Source of the DNA: Desulfuromonadaceae bacterium
GTDB taxonomy: Bacteria; Desulfobacterota; Desulfuromonadia; Desulfuromonadales; Syntrophotaleaceae
Assembly: GCA_021107335.1 (NCBI GenBank)
Contig: JAIOSZ010000283.1
Span: 1-5,325 of the forward strand
Reading direction: 5' to 3'
Length of the DNA: 5,325 nucleotides
The notes below the pieces were generated by a model. It saw only the letters and a list, made by a program, of their open reading frames with translations, made no database searches and was not told the origin of the DNA. The translations under genes were made by a program, and so were the position numbers. Shown in pieces: positions 1 to 5,302 of the stretch. Position 1 is the stretch's first letter; every line of letters starts with the position of its first letter.

Positions 1-614
1 AGGCCGAAGGCGAATTCGCCTTTGCTGGTTTCGAGGGCGATGGCGGTGGTCATGGTGCGGGTATAACCGCGAATGTTACCGCCAAGCATCATCGCCACAC
101 CAACCTCGGCGATTACCCGGCCGAAGCCGGCGATAACAGCCGCCATGGCGCCGAAGCGAATTTCCTGTAATAATTGTAGGGAGCTCTGCAGGGAACTGGC
201 ACCCAGGGTCAGGGCAGTGGGCATGATCCGTTTGTCGGCGGCGCTTAAGGCGCCCAGGGTATAGTTGGCAATGATCGGGGTGGCCAGAATCGTCTGGCCA
301 ATAACCATAACCCAAGGGGTAAAGAGCAGCCCCAAGCTGCCTAGAGGCCCCATACGGCTAAAGAAGCCGTAACACACCAGGCCGACGACTACCGTAGGTA
401 GGGCCATCAGGGTGTTGAGCAGGGTAATGACCATGCGCTTGCCAGGAAACTCGCAGGTGCCGATGATCAGTCCCGCCGGAACGCCGAGCAGAGACCCTAT
501 GATGATGGCAATGGTCGACACGTACAGCGAAGTCCAGATCGTCATGTAGACTTCAGGGTCGTAAGAAAAGATCAGTTGCAGGGCCTGAATCAGCGAGTCG
601 AGCAGAAAGTCCAA
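1..614 (-). CDS. tupB: Tungstate ABC transporter permease TupB (3' end cut by window edge)
   Basis: This is the inner-membrane permease of a TupABC-type tungstate importer; it would pair with the TupC ATPase and the periplasmic TupA binding protein. The visible 204 residues look like a TupB: an N-terminal stretch rich in LIQALQLIFS, a segment at about 27-53 (hydrophobic, ending in Gly-rich turns), FPGKR at 56-60, the motif NTLMALPTVVVGL at 67-79, SRMGPLG at 86-92, LGASS at 137-141 starting the loop that contacts the ATPase, and AEVGVAMMLGGNIRG at 169-183. Family members are about 230 residues, so only the last 25 or so lie outside the window. The start is TTG at 614-612, because AAGGAG lies 7 bases upstream and an in-frame TAA at 635-633 rules out an earlier start. 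It is the first gene of its unit: no tupA precedes it on this strand. Molybdate or sulfate permeases are relatives, but the NTLMALPTVVVGL and GPLG stretches favour tungstate. Substrate is inferred from family resemblance only. Confidence 0.9.
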   Translation of the reverse strand, partial: MDFLLDSLIQALQLIFSYDPEVYMTIWTSLYVSTIAIIIGSLLGVPAGLIIGTCEFPGKRMVITLLNTLMALPTVVVGLVCYGFFSRMGPLGSLGLLFTPWVMVIGQTILATPIIANYTLGALSAADKRIMPTALTLGASSLQSSLQLLQEIRFGAMAAVIAGFGRVIAEVGVAMMLGGNIRGYTRTMTTAIALETSKGEFAFG

Positions 615-621
615 AGGGACG

Positions 622-627
622 CTCCTT
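622..627 (-). promoter_or_regulatory. Ribosome binding site fixing a TTG start for tupB
   Basis: AAGGAG on the minus strand sits 7 bases before TTG (614-612). An in-frame TAA lies just upstream (635-633), and the TupB homology begins immediately after the TTG, so this site decides the start. Confidence 0.8.
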
Positions 628-657
628 GCAGCTTAGAATAAATAATGGGAAAACCCT

Positions 658-685
658 TTGACGCCGGTAATTGCAGGTCGATTAT
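658..685 (+). promoter_or_regulatory. Candidate promoter for the ADP-ribosylglycohydrolase gene
   Basis: TTGACG (658-663, five of six) is followed after 16 bases by GATTAT (680-685, four of six). It would give a long leader of about 185 bases before the ATG at 878 and would overlap the tupB leader in the opposite direction. This is weak evidence; a start closer to the gene is also possible. Confidence 0.25.
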
Positions 686-709
686 GGCTGACCCTTTAAG
701 GGGGCTAAG

Positions 710-737
710 GATATATAAACTGAGACATTAAAGTCAA
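710..737 (-). promoter_or_regulatory. Candidate sigma70-type promoter for tupB
   Basis: On the minus strand TTGACT (737-732, five of six consensus bases) is followed after 16 bases by TATATC (715-710, four of six). Transcription would start near 703 and give a leader of roughly 90 bases before tupB. A short inverted repeat, CCCTTTAAGGG at 692-702, falls at the predicted start region and could be an operator, but nothing ties it to a named regulator. The call rests on hexamer matching alone. Confidence 0.4.
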
Positions 738-813
738 TGCCGATAAGCAATAATCTATATGGCGGGATTTTAACCTTTTCATTCAGATAGGGCCAGGATT
801 ACTTCAACGTCAG

Positions 814-840
814 CCTGTTTTGCGGCCTGGGCAAAACTGG
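814..840 (+). other. Imperfect hairpin in the leader of the ADP-ribosylglycohydrolase gene
   Basis: CCTGTTTTGC (814-823) pairs with GCAAAACTGG (831-840) through ten positions with one T-T mismatch, around a 7-base loop. It ends 25 bases before the AGGAGG ribosome binding site at 866-871. No run of T follows, so it is not a standard terminator. It may be an operator, an RNA leader element or chance. Confidence 0.35.
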
Positions 841-877
841 ACGATTAAACTGACAGGGCAAGCAGAGGAGGTGCATT

Positions 878-1651
878 ATGCTGGGTGCCATCGCCGGTGA
901 TATTATCGGTTCCCGTTTCGAGCGGAATAATCACAAGAGCAAGAGTTTTGAGCTGTTTACCGGCGACAGTTGTTTTACCGATGATTCGGTGTTGAGCGTG
1001 GCTTTGGCCGACAGCTTGTTGAGGGGCAGTTCTTTTGCCCGCAAGCTCAAAGAATATTTTTGCCGATACCCCCACGCGGGCTACGGTCGTCGCTTTCAGC
1101 AGTGGGCGGCGAGTGACCTCGAGCCAGCTTATGGGTCTTATGGTAACGGTTCGGCTATGCGGGTCAGTCCGGTAGGCTGGTATTTCAATGACCTGTCCAC
1201 GGTTCTCAGTGAGGCCCGTAATAGCGCCGCCGTTACTCACGACCATGTCGAAGGAATCAAAGGAGCCCAGGCTGTCGCAGCCGCCATTTTTCTGGCCCGC
1301 GTCGGAGAAAACAAGGCGGATATTCGGCACTTTATCGTGGAACAATTTGGTTACCGTTTCGATTTTAGCCTCGACGATATCCGACCCACCTATCGGTTTG
1401 ATGTCACTTGCCAGGGCTCTGTGCCTCAAGCGCTGCAGGCTTTTTTCGAGGCTAGCGATTTCGAGGATGCCATTCGTAATGCCATCTCCATCGGCGGCGA
1501 TAGCGACACTATCGCTTGCATTACCGGCGGCATCGCTGAGGCATTTTACGGTGAGGTTCCGGTCTCGATAGCCGAACAGGTCTGGATTCGTCTCGATGCT
1601 CCTTTGGCCATCGTGATCAGGCAATTTCTATCAGTTCTGACCGAAGGATAA
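878..1651 (+). CDS. ADP-ribosylglycohydrolase family protein (DraG/ARH type)
   Basis: A 257-residue cytoplasmic protein of the DraG/ARH fold, which removes ADP-ribose from modified proteins or small molecules using two metal ions. The family signature begins at the N-terminus (GAIAGDIIGS at 3-12, with Glu15 placed where ARH3-type enzymes carry a catalytic glutamate). The first metal motif is TDDS at 34-37, GNGSAMR lies at 89-95, THDHVEG at 120-126, and the second metal motif GGDSDT at 206-211 supplies Asp208, Asp210 and Thr211. All expected metal ligands are therefore present and the length is near that of compact members. The start is ATG with AGGAGG six bases upstream. No DraT ADP-ribosyltransferase, nitrogenase gene or recognisable toxin lies nearby, so a role in nitrogenase control or toxin reversal cannot be claimed from context; the substrate is unknown. 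It appears to be a single-gene unit ending at the terminator at 1708-1747. Confidence 0.93.
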   Translation: MLGAIAGDIIGSRFERNNHKSKSFELFTGDSCFTDDSVLSVALADSLLRGSSFARKLKEYFCRYPHAGYGRRFQQWAASDLEPAYGSYGNGSAMRVSPVGWYFNDLSTVLSEARNSAAVTHDHVEGIKGAQAVAAAIFLARVGENKADIRHFIVEQFGYRFDFSLDDIRPTYRFDVTCQGSVPQALQAFFEASDFEDAIRNAISIGGDSDTIACITGGIAEAFYGEVPVSIAEQVWIRLDAPLAIVIRQFLSVLTEG

Positions 1652-1659
1652 ACGGTAGT

Positions 1660-1677
1660 ATCGTTTTTTTAAACGAT
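1660..1677 (+). other. Small AT-rich hairpin just after the glycohydrolase stop codon
   Basis: ATCGTTT (1660-1666) and AAACGAT (1671-1677) form a perfect 7-bp stem with a TTTT loop, starting eight bases after the stop codon. It is weak and lacks a following T run, so it is more likely an accessory 3' structure than a terminator; the strong terminator lies downstream at 1708-1747. Confidence 0.3.
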
Positions 1678-1707
1678 TCATTAACTAAATAACCTTAGGT
1701 GTTTAAC

Positions 1708-1747
1708 AAGCAAAAGGCCCCCACCAAACGGTGGAGGCCTTTTGCTT
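1708..1747. terminator. Bidirectional rho-independent terminator between convergent genes
   Basis: The arms 1708-1725 and 1730-1747 pair over 18 positions with a single C-A mismatch (1720 against 1735) and an AAAC loop. The stem has a GC-rich core (GGCC, CCACC) and an A-run/T-run base, so a T-rich tail follows the hairpin on both strands. It lies between the plus-strand glycohydrolase (stop at 1651) and the minus-strand 66-residue gene (stop at 1768) and can serve both. Confidence 0.85.
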
Positions 1748-1767
1748 ATTGCATGTCATGCCTTGAG

Positions 1768-1968
1768 CTAGGCGCAGTGTTTCGGGCCACGCTTCAGCTG
1801 AACAAGATCGGCCCCAAGAGCTTCGGCGATCTGCTTCAACTCACTCATGCGCATGTGCTTGCCGTACACTTTAAGGTTAACATCCGCAACGGCCCCGATG
1901 AGGTAACGAGGGTTTTTCGAGCCGTCCACAAACTTCTTGCGTTCCCGATAAAAAATTGTTCCTGCCAT
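1768..1968 (-). CDS. Small basic protein of unknown function (66 aa)
   Basis: I cannot assign a function. The 66-residue product is basic (about 13 Lys/Arg against 6 Asp/Glu) and has no signal peptide or membrane segment. It reads as short strand-like stretches (TIFYRER at 4-10, YLIGAVAD, LKVYGKHM), then a helix-like MSELKQIAEALGA, then a final strand-like DLVQLKRG, i.e. a compact beta-beta-beta-alpha-beta pattern (inferred by eye). It is judged real because AGGAGG lies five bases before the ATG, the terminator at 1708-1747 begins 20 bases after its stop, and it fills the space between two other genes. Its basic character and size would fit an RNA- or DNA-binding or ribosome-associated protein, but no known motif supports that. 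The two final residues before the stop are Cys-Ala. Confidence 0.75.
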   Translation of the reverse strand: MAGTIFYRERKKFVDGSKNPRYLIGAVADVNLKVYGKHMRMSELKQIAEALGADLVQLKRGPKHCA

Positions 1969-1973
1969 AGTCT

Positions 1974-1979
1974 CCTCCT
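1974..1979 (-). promoter_or_regulatory. Strong ribosome binding site of the 66-residue gene
   Basis: AGGAGG on the minus strand is five bases upstream of the ATG at 1968-1966. It is a near-perfect Shine-Dalgarno sequence and is the main evidence that this short reading frame is translated. Confidence 0.75.
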
Positions 1980-1991
1980 ACTGCTTAGGTG

Positions 1992-2011
1992 TACCGCTCT
2001 AAATAGCGGTA
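1992..2011 (-). other. Perfect 7-bp inverted repeat in the leader of the 66-residue gene
   Basis: TACCGCT (1992-1998) and AGCGGTA (2005-2011) are exact inverted repeats around a 6-base spacer. The element is 12 bases upstream of the AGGAGG of the minus-strand small gene. It could be a leader hairpin in the mRNA or a DNA operator; the sequence alone does not decide. Confidence 0.4.
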
Positions 2012-2028
2012 GATACAGTTGCAGTTAC

Positions 2029-2059
2029 ATAATACCATCAAGCCACCGAAGGAAATCAA
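2029..2059 (-). promoter_or_regulatory. Possible promoter for the 66-residue gene
   Basis: On the minus strand TTGATT (2059-2054) precedes TATTAT (2034-2029) with a 19-base spacer, longer than optimal. A start near 2021 would place the inverted repeat at 1992-2011 inside the transcript. Weak support. Confidence 0.25.
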
Positions 2060-2091
2060 CTGACCCTCGATTTCGCGATCTTTTGAGGGGA

Positions 2092-2121
2092 TTGCACTGG
2101 GACAGGATAAGGTCGTATGAT
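2092..2121 (+). promoter_or_regulatory. Candidate promoter for the PAS-GGDEF gene
   Basis: TATGAT (2116-2121, five of six -10 bases) follows TTGCAC (2092-2097, only the TTG matches) at an 18-base spacing. Transcription from about 2128 would give a leader of about 75 bases containing the hairpin at 2150-2186. The -10 is good and the -35 poor, which would suit a weak or activator-dependent promoter. Confidence 0.35.
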
Positions 2122-2149
2122 TAAAACTCAGGTGTTACAGCGGTTCAAT

Positions 2150-2186
2150 ATCATGTAATTCTAGGATCTTCTGCCTAGTACATCAT
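2150..2186 (+). other. Leader hairpin directly upstream of the PAS-GGDEF ribosome binding site
   Basis: CTAGG (2161-2165) pairs with CCTAG (2174-2178) around an 8-base loop. Beyond a 3-base bulge (2158-2160), ATGTA (2153-2157) pairs with TACAT (2179-2183), and two more A-T pairs follow a C-C mismatch. The structure ends only four bases before the AGGAG at 2191-2195. It does not resemble the c-di-GMP riboswitch consensus. It could modulate translation or be a protein-binding inverted repeat. Confidence 0.5.
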
Positions 2187-2190
2187 CTTT

Positions 2191-2195
2191 AGGAG
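2191..2195 (+). promoter_or_regulatory. Ribosome binding site fixing a TTG start for the PAS-GGDEF gene
   Basis: AGGAG lies six bases before TTG (2202-2204). An in-frame TAG at 2190-2192 overlaps this site, so no upstream start is possible, and the first in-frame ATG is at residue 71, inside the PAS domain. TTG is therefore the only sensible start. Confidence 0.8.
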
Positions 2196-2201
2196 CCCGT
2201 T

Positions 2202-3101
2202 TTGTCTCAGCCCGATTATCTGCAACTCCTCGATCATCTCTATGATGGCCTCTATTTCGTCGATCCTCAGCGAAAAATAACTTTTTGGAATCGTACCGCT
2301 GAGCAGATCACGGGATTTACCGCCGACGAGGTGATCGGTAGTCACTGTTACGATAATATCCTTAACCATGTCGATGCTGAAGGGAACGCTCTATGTGAAA
2401 GCGGTTGTCCGATGGCCAAGGCGATGGATACCAATGCCAGCATCGAGTCGGAAGTCTATCTGCGCCACAAACAGGGGCACAGGGTGCCCGTGGCGGTGCG
2501 TATTCGCCCGTTACCCGGGGCTGAGGGCCAGGTTCTTGGAGGAATCGAACTGTTTCAGGATCTTAGCGAAAAGACCGGCGTGCTGCGGCAGTTGGAGGAA
2601 TTACGGCAACTGGCGCTGGTCGATAGCCTGACCGGTCTGGCCAATCGCAATTATTTTGAGCGGGAAATCGAGGGCCATCTGCAGGAGCAGGCTCGTTATG
2701 GATGGCCTTTTGGTTTGTTGTTCGTTGATATCGACAACTTTAAGCAGGTCAATGATAATTATGGCCATGAGGTCGGTGATCGAGTGTTGCAGATGGTGGC
2801 CAGAAACCTCAAGCATATCTGCCGGCCCTTTGATGTGTTTGCTCGCTGGGGTGGTGAAGAATTTATCGGACTGGTGCGCAATATTCAAGGCCCGGAGATG
2901 AAGGTCATTGCAGAGAGGCTGCGCATGCTGATTGAAAACTCTCAGCTGCAACAGGGTGATGGTTTCGTGGGCGTTACGGTTTCCGTTGGCGCGACCCTGG
3001 CGCGAGTCGGAGATACGTTGTCCGATCTTGTTAATAGGGCGGATGAACTGATGTACCGGAGTAAAAGCAAGGGAAAGAACTGTGTGACTACAGATTTTTA
3101 A
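2202..3101 (+). CDS. Diguanylate cyclase with N-terminal PAS sensor (PAS-GGDEF)
   Basis: A 299-residue soluble enzyme predicted to make cyclic di-GMP from two GTP. Residues about 5-120 are a PAS domain (GLYFVDPQRKITFWN, then ITGFTADEVIG). Residues about 138-297 are a GGDEF domain: DSLTGLANRNYF at 141-152, VDIDNFKQVND at 175-185 with metal-binding Asp176, GHEVGD at 188-193, and the active-site loop GGEEF at 217-221 with metal-binding Glu219. The RPFD motif at 208-211, five residues before GGEEF, is an intact RxxD inhibitory site, so product feedback is expected. There are no membrane segments, so it should sense a cytoplasmic signal. The PAS domain is unusual in carrying His48-Cys49, His56, Cys65 and Cys69 in a 22-residue stretch, which may bind a metal or respond to redox state (inference). 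No EAL domain is present. The start is TTG. The gene is monocistronic and ends at the terminator at 3126-3165, convergent with another cyclase. Confidence 0.95.
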   Translation: MSQPDYLQLLDHLYDGLYFVDPQRKITFWNRTAEQITGFTADEVIGSHCYDNILNHVDAEGNALCESGCPMAKAMDTNASIESEVYLRHKQGHRVPVAVRIRPLPGAEGQVLGGIELFQDLSEKTGVLRQLEELRQLALVDSLTGLANRNYFEREIEGHLQEQARYGWPFGLLFVDIDNFKQVNDNYGHEVGDRVLQMVARNLKHICRPFDVFARWGGEEFIGLVRNIQGPEMKVIAERLRMLIENSQLQQGDGFVGVTVSVGATLARVGDTLSDLVNRADELMYRSKSKGKNCVTTDF

Positions 3102-3125
3102 ACGTTTTTCCAGTCAAATGGTCAT

Positions 3126-3165
3126 TAAAAAAGCCCCGCCGAAATAACTCGGCGGGGCTTTTTTA
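3126..3165. terminator. Bidirectional rho-independent terminator between the two cyclase genes
   Basis: A perfect 17-bp stem (3126-3142 with 3149-3165) closes a 6-base loop. The core is GCCCCGCCGA with six A on one side and six T on the other, so each strand ends with a T run. It begins 24 bases after the plus-strand stop codon and 26 bases after the minus-strand one, and evidently ends both convergent transcripts. Confidence 0.93.
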
Positions 3166-3191
3166 CTGTGGTGCTCTGGCAAAAAAGCGGG

Positions 3192-4922
3192 TCAGCAGAG
3201 AACAACGCAGTTGCGGCCCTTCTCTTTGGCCCGATACATAGCCTGGTCGGCACGTTTTATCAGTGCTTCAATGGAATCATCTCTATCATTAAGCAGGGCG
3301 ACCCCGATACTGATGGTAATAGAAAGAGAGTTACTGATTTGCGGTAGAGGCATGGACTCAACGGCTGTGCGCAATCGTTCTGCGGTGAGCAATGCGTCTT
3401 GCTGGCTGGTTTGTACCAGCAGCGCGGCGAATTCTTCGCCGCCGAAGCGGGCAAAGAGGTCGGTTTCTCGCAGAACCTTTTGGGCTTTTTCCGTTAGGTT
3501 CTTTAGTACCTCATCGCCGGCATCGTGGCCATAAGTGTCGTTAACCTGCTTAAAGTAGTCGATGTCGAGTAGCAGCAGGCAGAGGGGGGCTCCGTAACGG
3601 ACACTCCGGGCCAGCTCTTCCTTGCCACGGTTGATGAAATAACGGCGGTTTTTAACTCCGGTCAGGGAGTCGGTTATGGCCAGATTGCGCAACTCGTTTT
3701 CCATGCGTTTGCGCTCAGAGATATCGCGGCAGATGCTCAGAATGGCCGGCAGACCATCGTATTCGATGCGCCGGGAGTTGGTCCAGACCAGCAGTTCGTG
3801 GTTGTCTTTGCTAAGATGATGAGCCTCAAAGGAGGCTTGGCCGTCTCGGTCGATCTTTGTTAGTAACTTTGGCGAGCTGACGGCCGTTTGAGTCACTTTA
3901 AGCTGCTCAGGTGACATGCCCAGTAGCTCCTCGCGGTTGTAGCCGAGGCGCTCACAGGCCAGCCGGTTGACATCCAGCAGTCGCCCGGAATAGTCGTGGA
4001 TGAAGACCGCATCGCCGGCTGAGTCGAAAAAGGTCCGGTATTTGCGGACCGATGACTTCAAAGCTTCCTGCAACAGTTTGCTGTCGGTGATATCCCGGGC
4101 AATGGCAAAGATTTCCTGCCGGTCTCTATCGGCGGAAGAATTCCACGAAAACCAGCGATAGCGGCCGTCCTTGCAACGTAGGCGGTTTTCTGAGCCGGAG
4201 GTCTGTTGTCCCAGCAGTAAGCGTTCCTCCGTTTCGATGACGTTGGCAAGATCGTCCGGATGAACCAGGTCCAGCCACGGTTTACCTCGCAGCTCAGAAA
4301 TGTTCCAGCCTAGGGTGCGGGTCCAGGAAGGGTTGAAATCCTTGATGTCACCGTCGAAGCCGATCACACACATTAGATCGAAAGAGGCTGCAAAGATCCG
4401 CTGGCGATCGTCCATGGCCAGTTTGCCCTCGGTTATGTCACGGATATTGGCCGCGACATAACTGATATAGCCCTTTTTTTCGTGCACCGGATGAAAGGTG
4501 ATGGCGCATAGCCGACGGCCGGTCACGGGAAAGGTAATCCAGCGTTCGTAGCGGACAGTCTCTCCATTGAAAGCCCGAATTAAATGAGGCTTGATGGAGC
4601 GATCAAAGTTTTCTGAGTCCAGCAAGTCAGCGATCTTCTTACCTATAATATCCTGTCGGTCTGTACCAAAGGAATGCAGGTAACTATCGTTGACTGTACG
4701 GTAGATATAATCATGGTCAACCAGAGCTACCAGATCGGGAGTCGAGGAAACGATTCCTTTGTAGTGCTCCAGATCTTTGTTCGCTTGTTGCAGAGCCTGG
4801 GTCCGTACTTCAACCCTTGCTTCCAATGCGAGGTTGGCCTGATGCAGGGCGGCTAGTTGCTGGTGGGCTGCCCCCAATTCTGTTTCAAGTTGCGACCGAG
4901 TCTTGTCAACATCCGTTTCCAT
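3192..4922 (-). CDS. Diguanylate cyclase with coiled coil and three PAS domains (PAS-PAS-PAS-GGDEF)
   Basis: A 576-residue soluble protein predicted to synthesise cyclic di-GMP in response to several cytoplasmic cues. Residues about 7-57 are a Leu/Ala/Gln-rich coiled coil of the kind usually found as a linker after a sensor (VEVRTQALQQANKDLE). Three PAS domains follow at about 55-165, 172-282 and 293-403; each ends in a recognisable exit motif (NIRDITEGK, ARDITDSK, CRDISERKR). PAS2 has the LGWNISELRGK and HPDD stretches typical of the PAS_3-like fold. The GGDEF domain spans about 413-573: DSLTGVKNRRYF at 418-429, LDIDYFKQVND at 452-462 with metal-binding Asp453, GHDAGD at 465-470 and GGEEF at 494-498. 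RETD at 485-488 is an intact RxxD inhibitory site. The ATG at 4922-4920 has AAGGA five bases upstream, and an in-frame TAA at 4949-4947 excludes an N-terminal extension, so the protein really begins at the coiled coil. It converges on the PAS-GGDEF gene. The PAS ligands cannot be deduced. Confidence 0.95.
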   Translation of the reverse strand: METDVDKTRSQLETELGAAHQQLAALHQANLALEARVEVRTQALQQANKDLEHYKGIVSSTPDLVALVDHDYIYRTVNDSYLHSFGTDRQDIIGKKIADLLDSENFDRSIKPHLIRAFNGETVRYERWITFPVTGRRLCAITFHPVHEKKGYISYVAANIRDITEGKLAMDDRQRIFAASFDLMCVIGFDGDIKDFNPSWTRTLGWNISELRGKPWLDLVHPDDLANVIETEERLLLGQQTSGSENRLRCKDGRYRWFSWNSSADRDRQEIFAIARDITDSKLLQEALKSSVRKYRTFFDSAGDAVFIHDYSGRLLDVNRLACERLGYNREELLGMSPEQLKVTQTAVSSPKLLTKIDRDGQASFEAHHLSKDNHELLVWTNSRRIEYDGLPAILSICRDISERKRMENELRNLAITDSLTGVKNRRYFINRGKEELARSVRYGAPLCLLLLDIDYFKQVNDTYGHDAGDEVLKNLTEKAQKVLRETDLFARFGGEEFAALLVQTSQQDALLTAERLRTAVESMPLPQISNSLSITISIGVALLNDRDDSIEALIKRADQAMYRAKEKGRNCVVLC

Positions 4923-4955
4923 GGAAGTCCTTATATCGTGAATTTCTTACTACTC

Positions 4956-4967
4956 GATTTGCAAATC
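4956..4967. promoter_or_regulatory. Perfect 12-bp palindrome upstream of the triple-PAS cyclase
   Basis: GATTTGCAAATC reads identically on both strands and ends 33 bases before the ATG of the minus-strand cyclase. A perfect palindrome in a promoter-proximal position suits a dimeric regulator, but no convincing -35/-10 pair was found around it and no family is recognised. It may be chance. Confidence 0.3.
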
Positions 4968-5302
4968 TTGAACAGGATTTAGCCGCCATAATGCGCCGAG
5001 CCAGTAGCCGTGAATTATTGCGACCTACTGTAACAACAATGTATTGCAGACTAAAATAAAAAATCACGGCAACCGTAACACAGGATGATCCGTAGTTCTA
5101 TATTTGTTGCTGGCAGGGAGAAAGGGGGAGGCAATTCTCCTACCTTTGGTTCGATAAGATTGACGCTTTACGGTTGAGATTCCCTTACACTGGTTGTTGG
5201 CGAATCATTGGCGCGGTCGCAGACCTGCCTCAATCTCGCTCTGTTTTGGGACGGTATAGCAGCAGCAGCGACTTAATCGATGGTCAGTTTAAAGGGACAT
5301 CA

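Noticed and set aside
7..22. A perfect 16-bp palindrome, AAGGCGAATTCGCCTT
   Set aside because: It lies within tupB coding sequence and encodes the conserved-looking Lys-Gly-Glu-Phe-Ala stretch, so coding constraint explains it; no regulatory role is suggested.
845..1624. A 259-codon open frame on the minus strand opposite the glycohydrolase
   Set aside because: It is almost exactly antisense to a gene with clear family motifs, has low-complexity composition without a recognisable domain, and runs against the terminator arrangement. It is a shadow of the plus-strand gene.
1699..2124. A 141-codon plus-strand frame across the terminator and the small gene
   Set aside because: It starts inside or next to the terminator hairpin, is antisense to the better supported 66-residue gene and would be cut off by transcription termination.
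2098..2201. Possible c-di-GMP riboswitch in the leader of the diguanylate cyclase
   Set aside because: The conserved GEMM-type internal sequences and tetraloop/receptor pattern are absent; only a simple bulged hairpin is present.
2601..2951. A 116-codon minus-strand frame inside the PAS-GGDEF gene
   Set aside because: It is antisense to the conserved GGDEF domain and has no ribosome binding site or recognisable product.
4674..5059. Two short plus-strand frames overlapping the start of the triple-PAS gene, one reaching 5059
   Set aside because: They lie largely antisense to the conserved coiled coil and PAS1, lack ribosome binding sites and encode no recognisable domain.
5146..5160. A GGTTCGATA sequence resembling a tRNA T-loop
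   Set aside because: The flanking bases do not form a T-arm stem and no acceptor, D or anticodon arm can be found around it.
5256..5270. Short GCA triplet run near the right end
   Set aside because: Only about three copies; too short to be a meaningful repeat.
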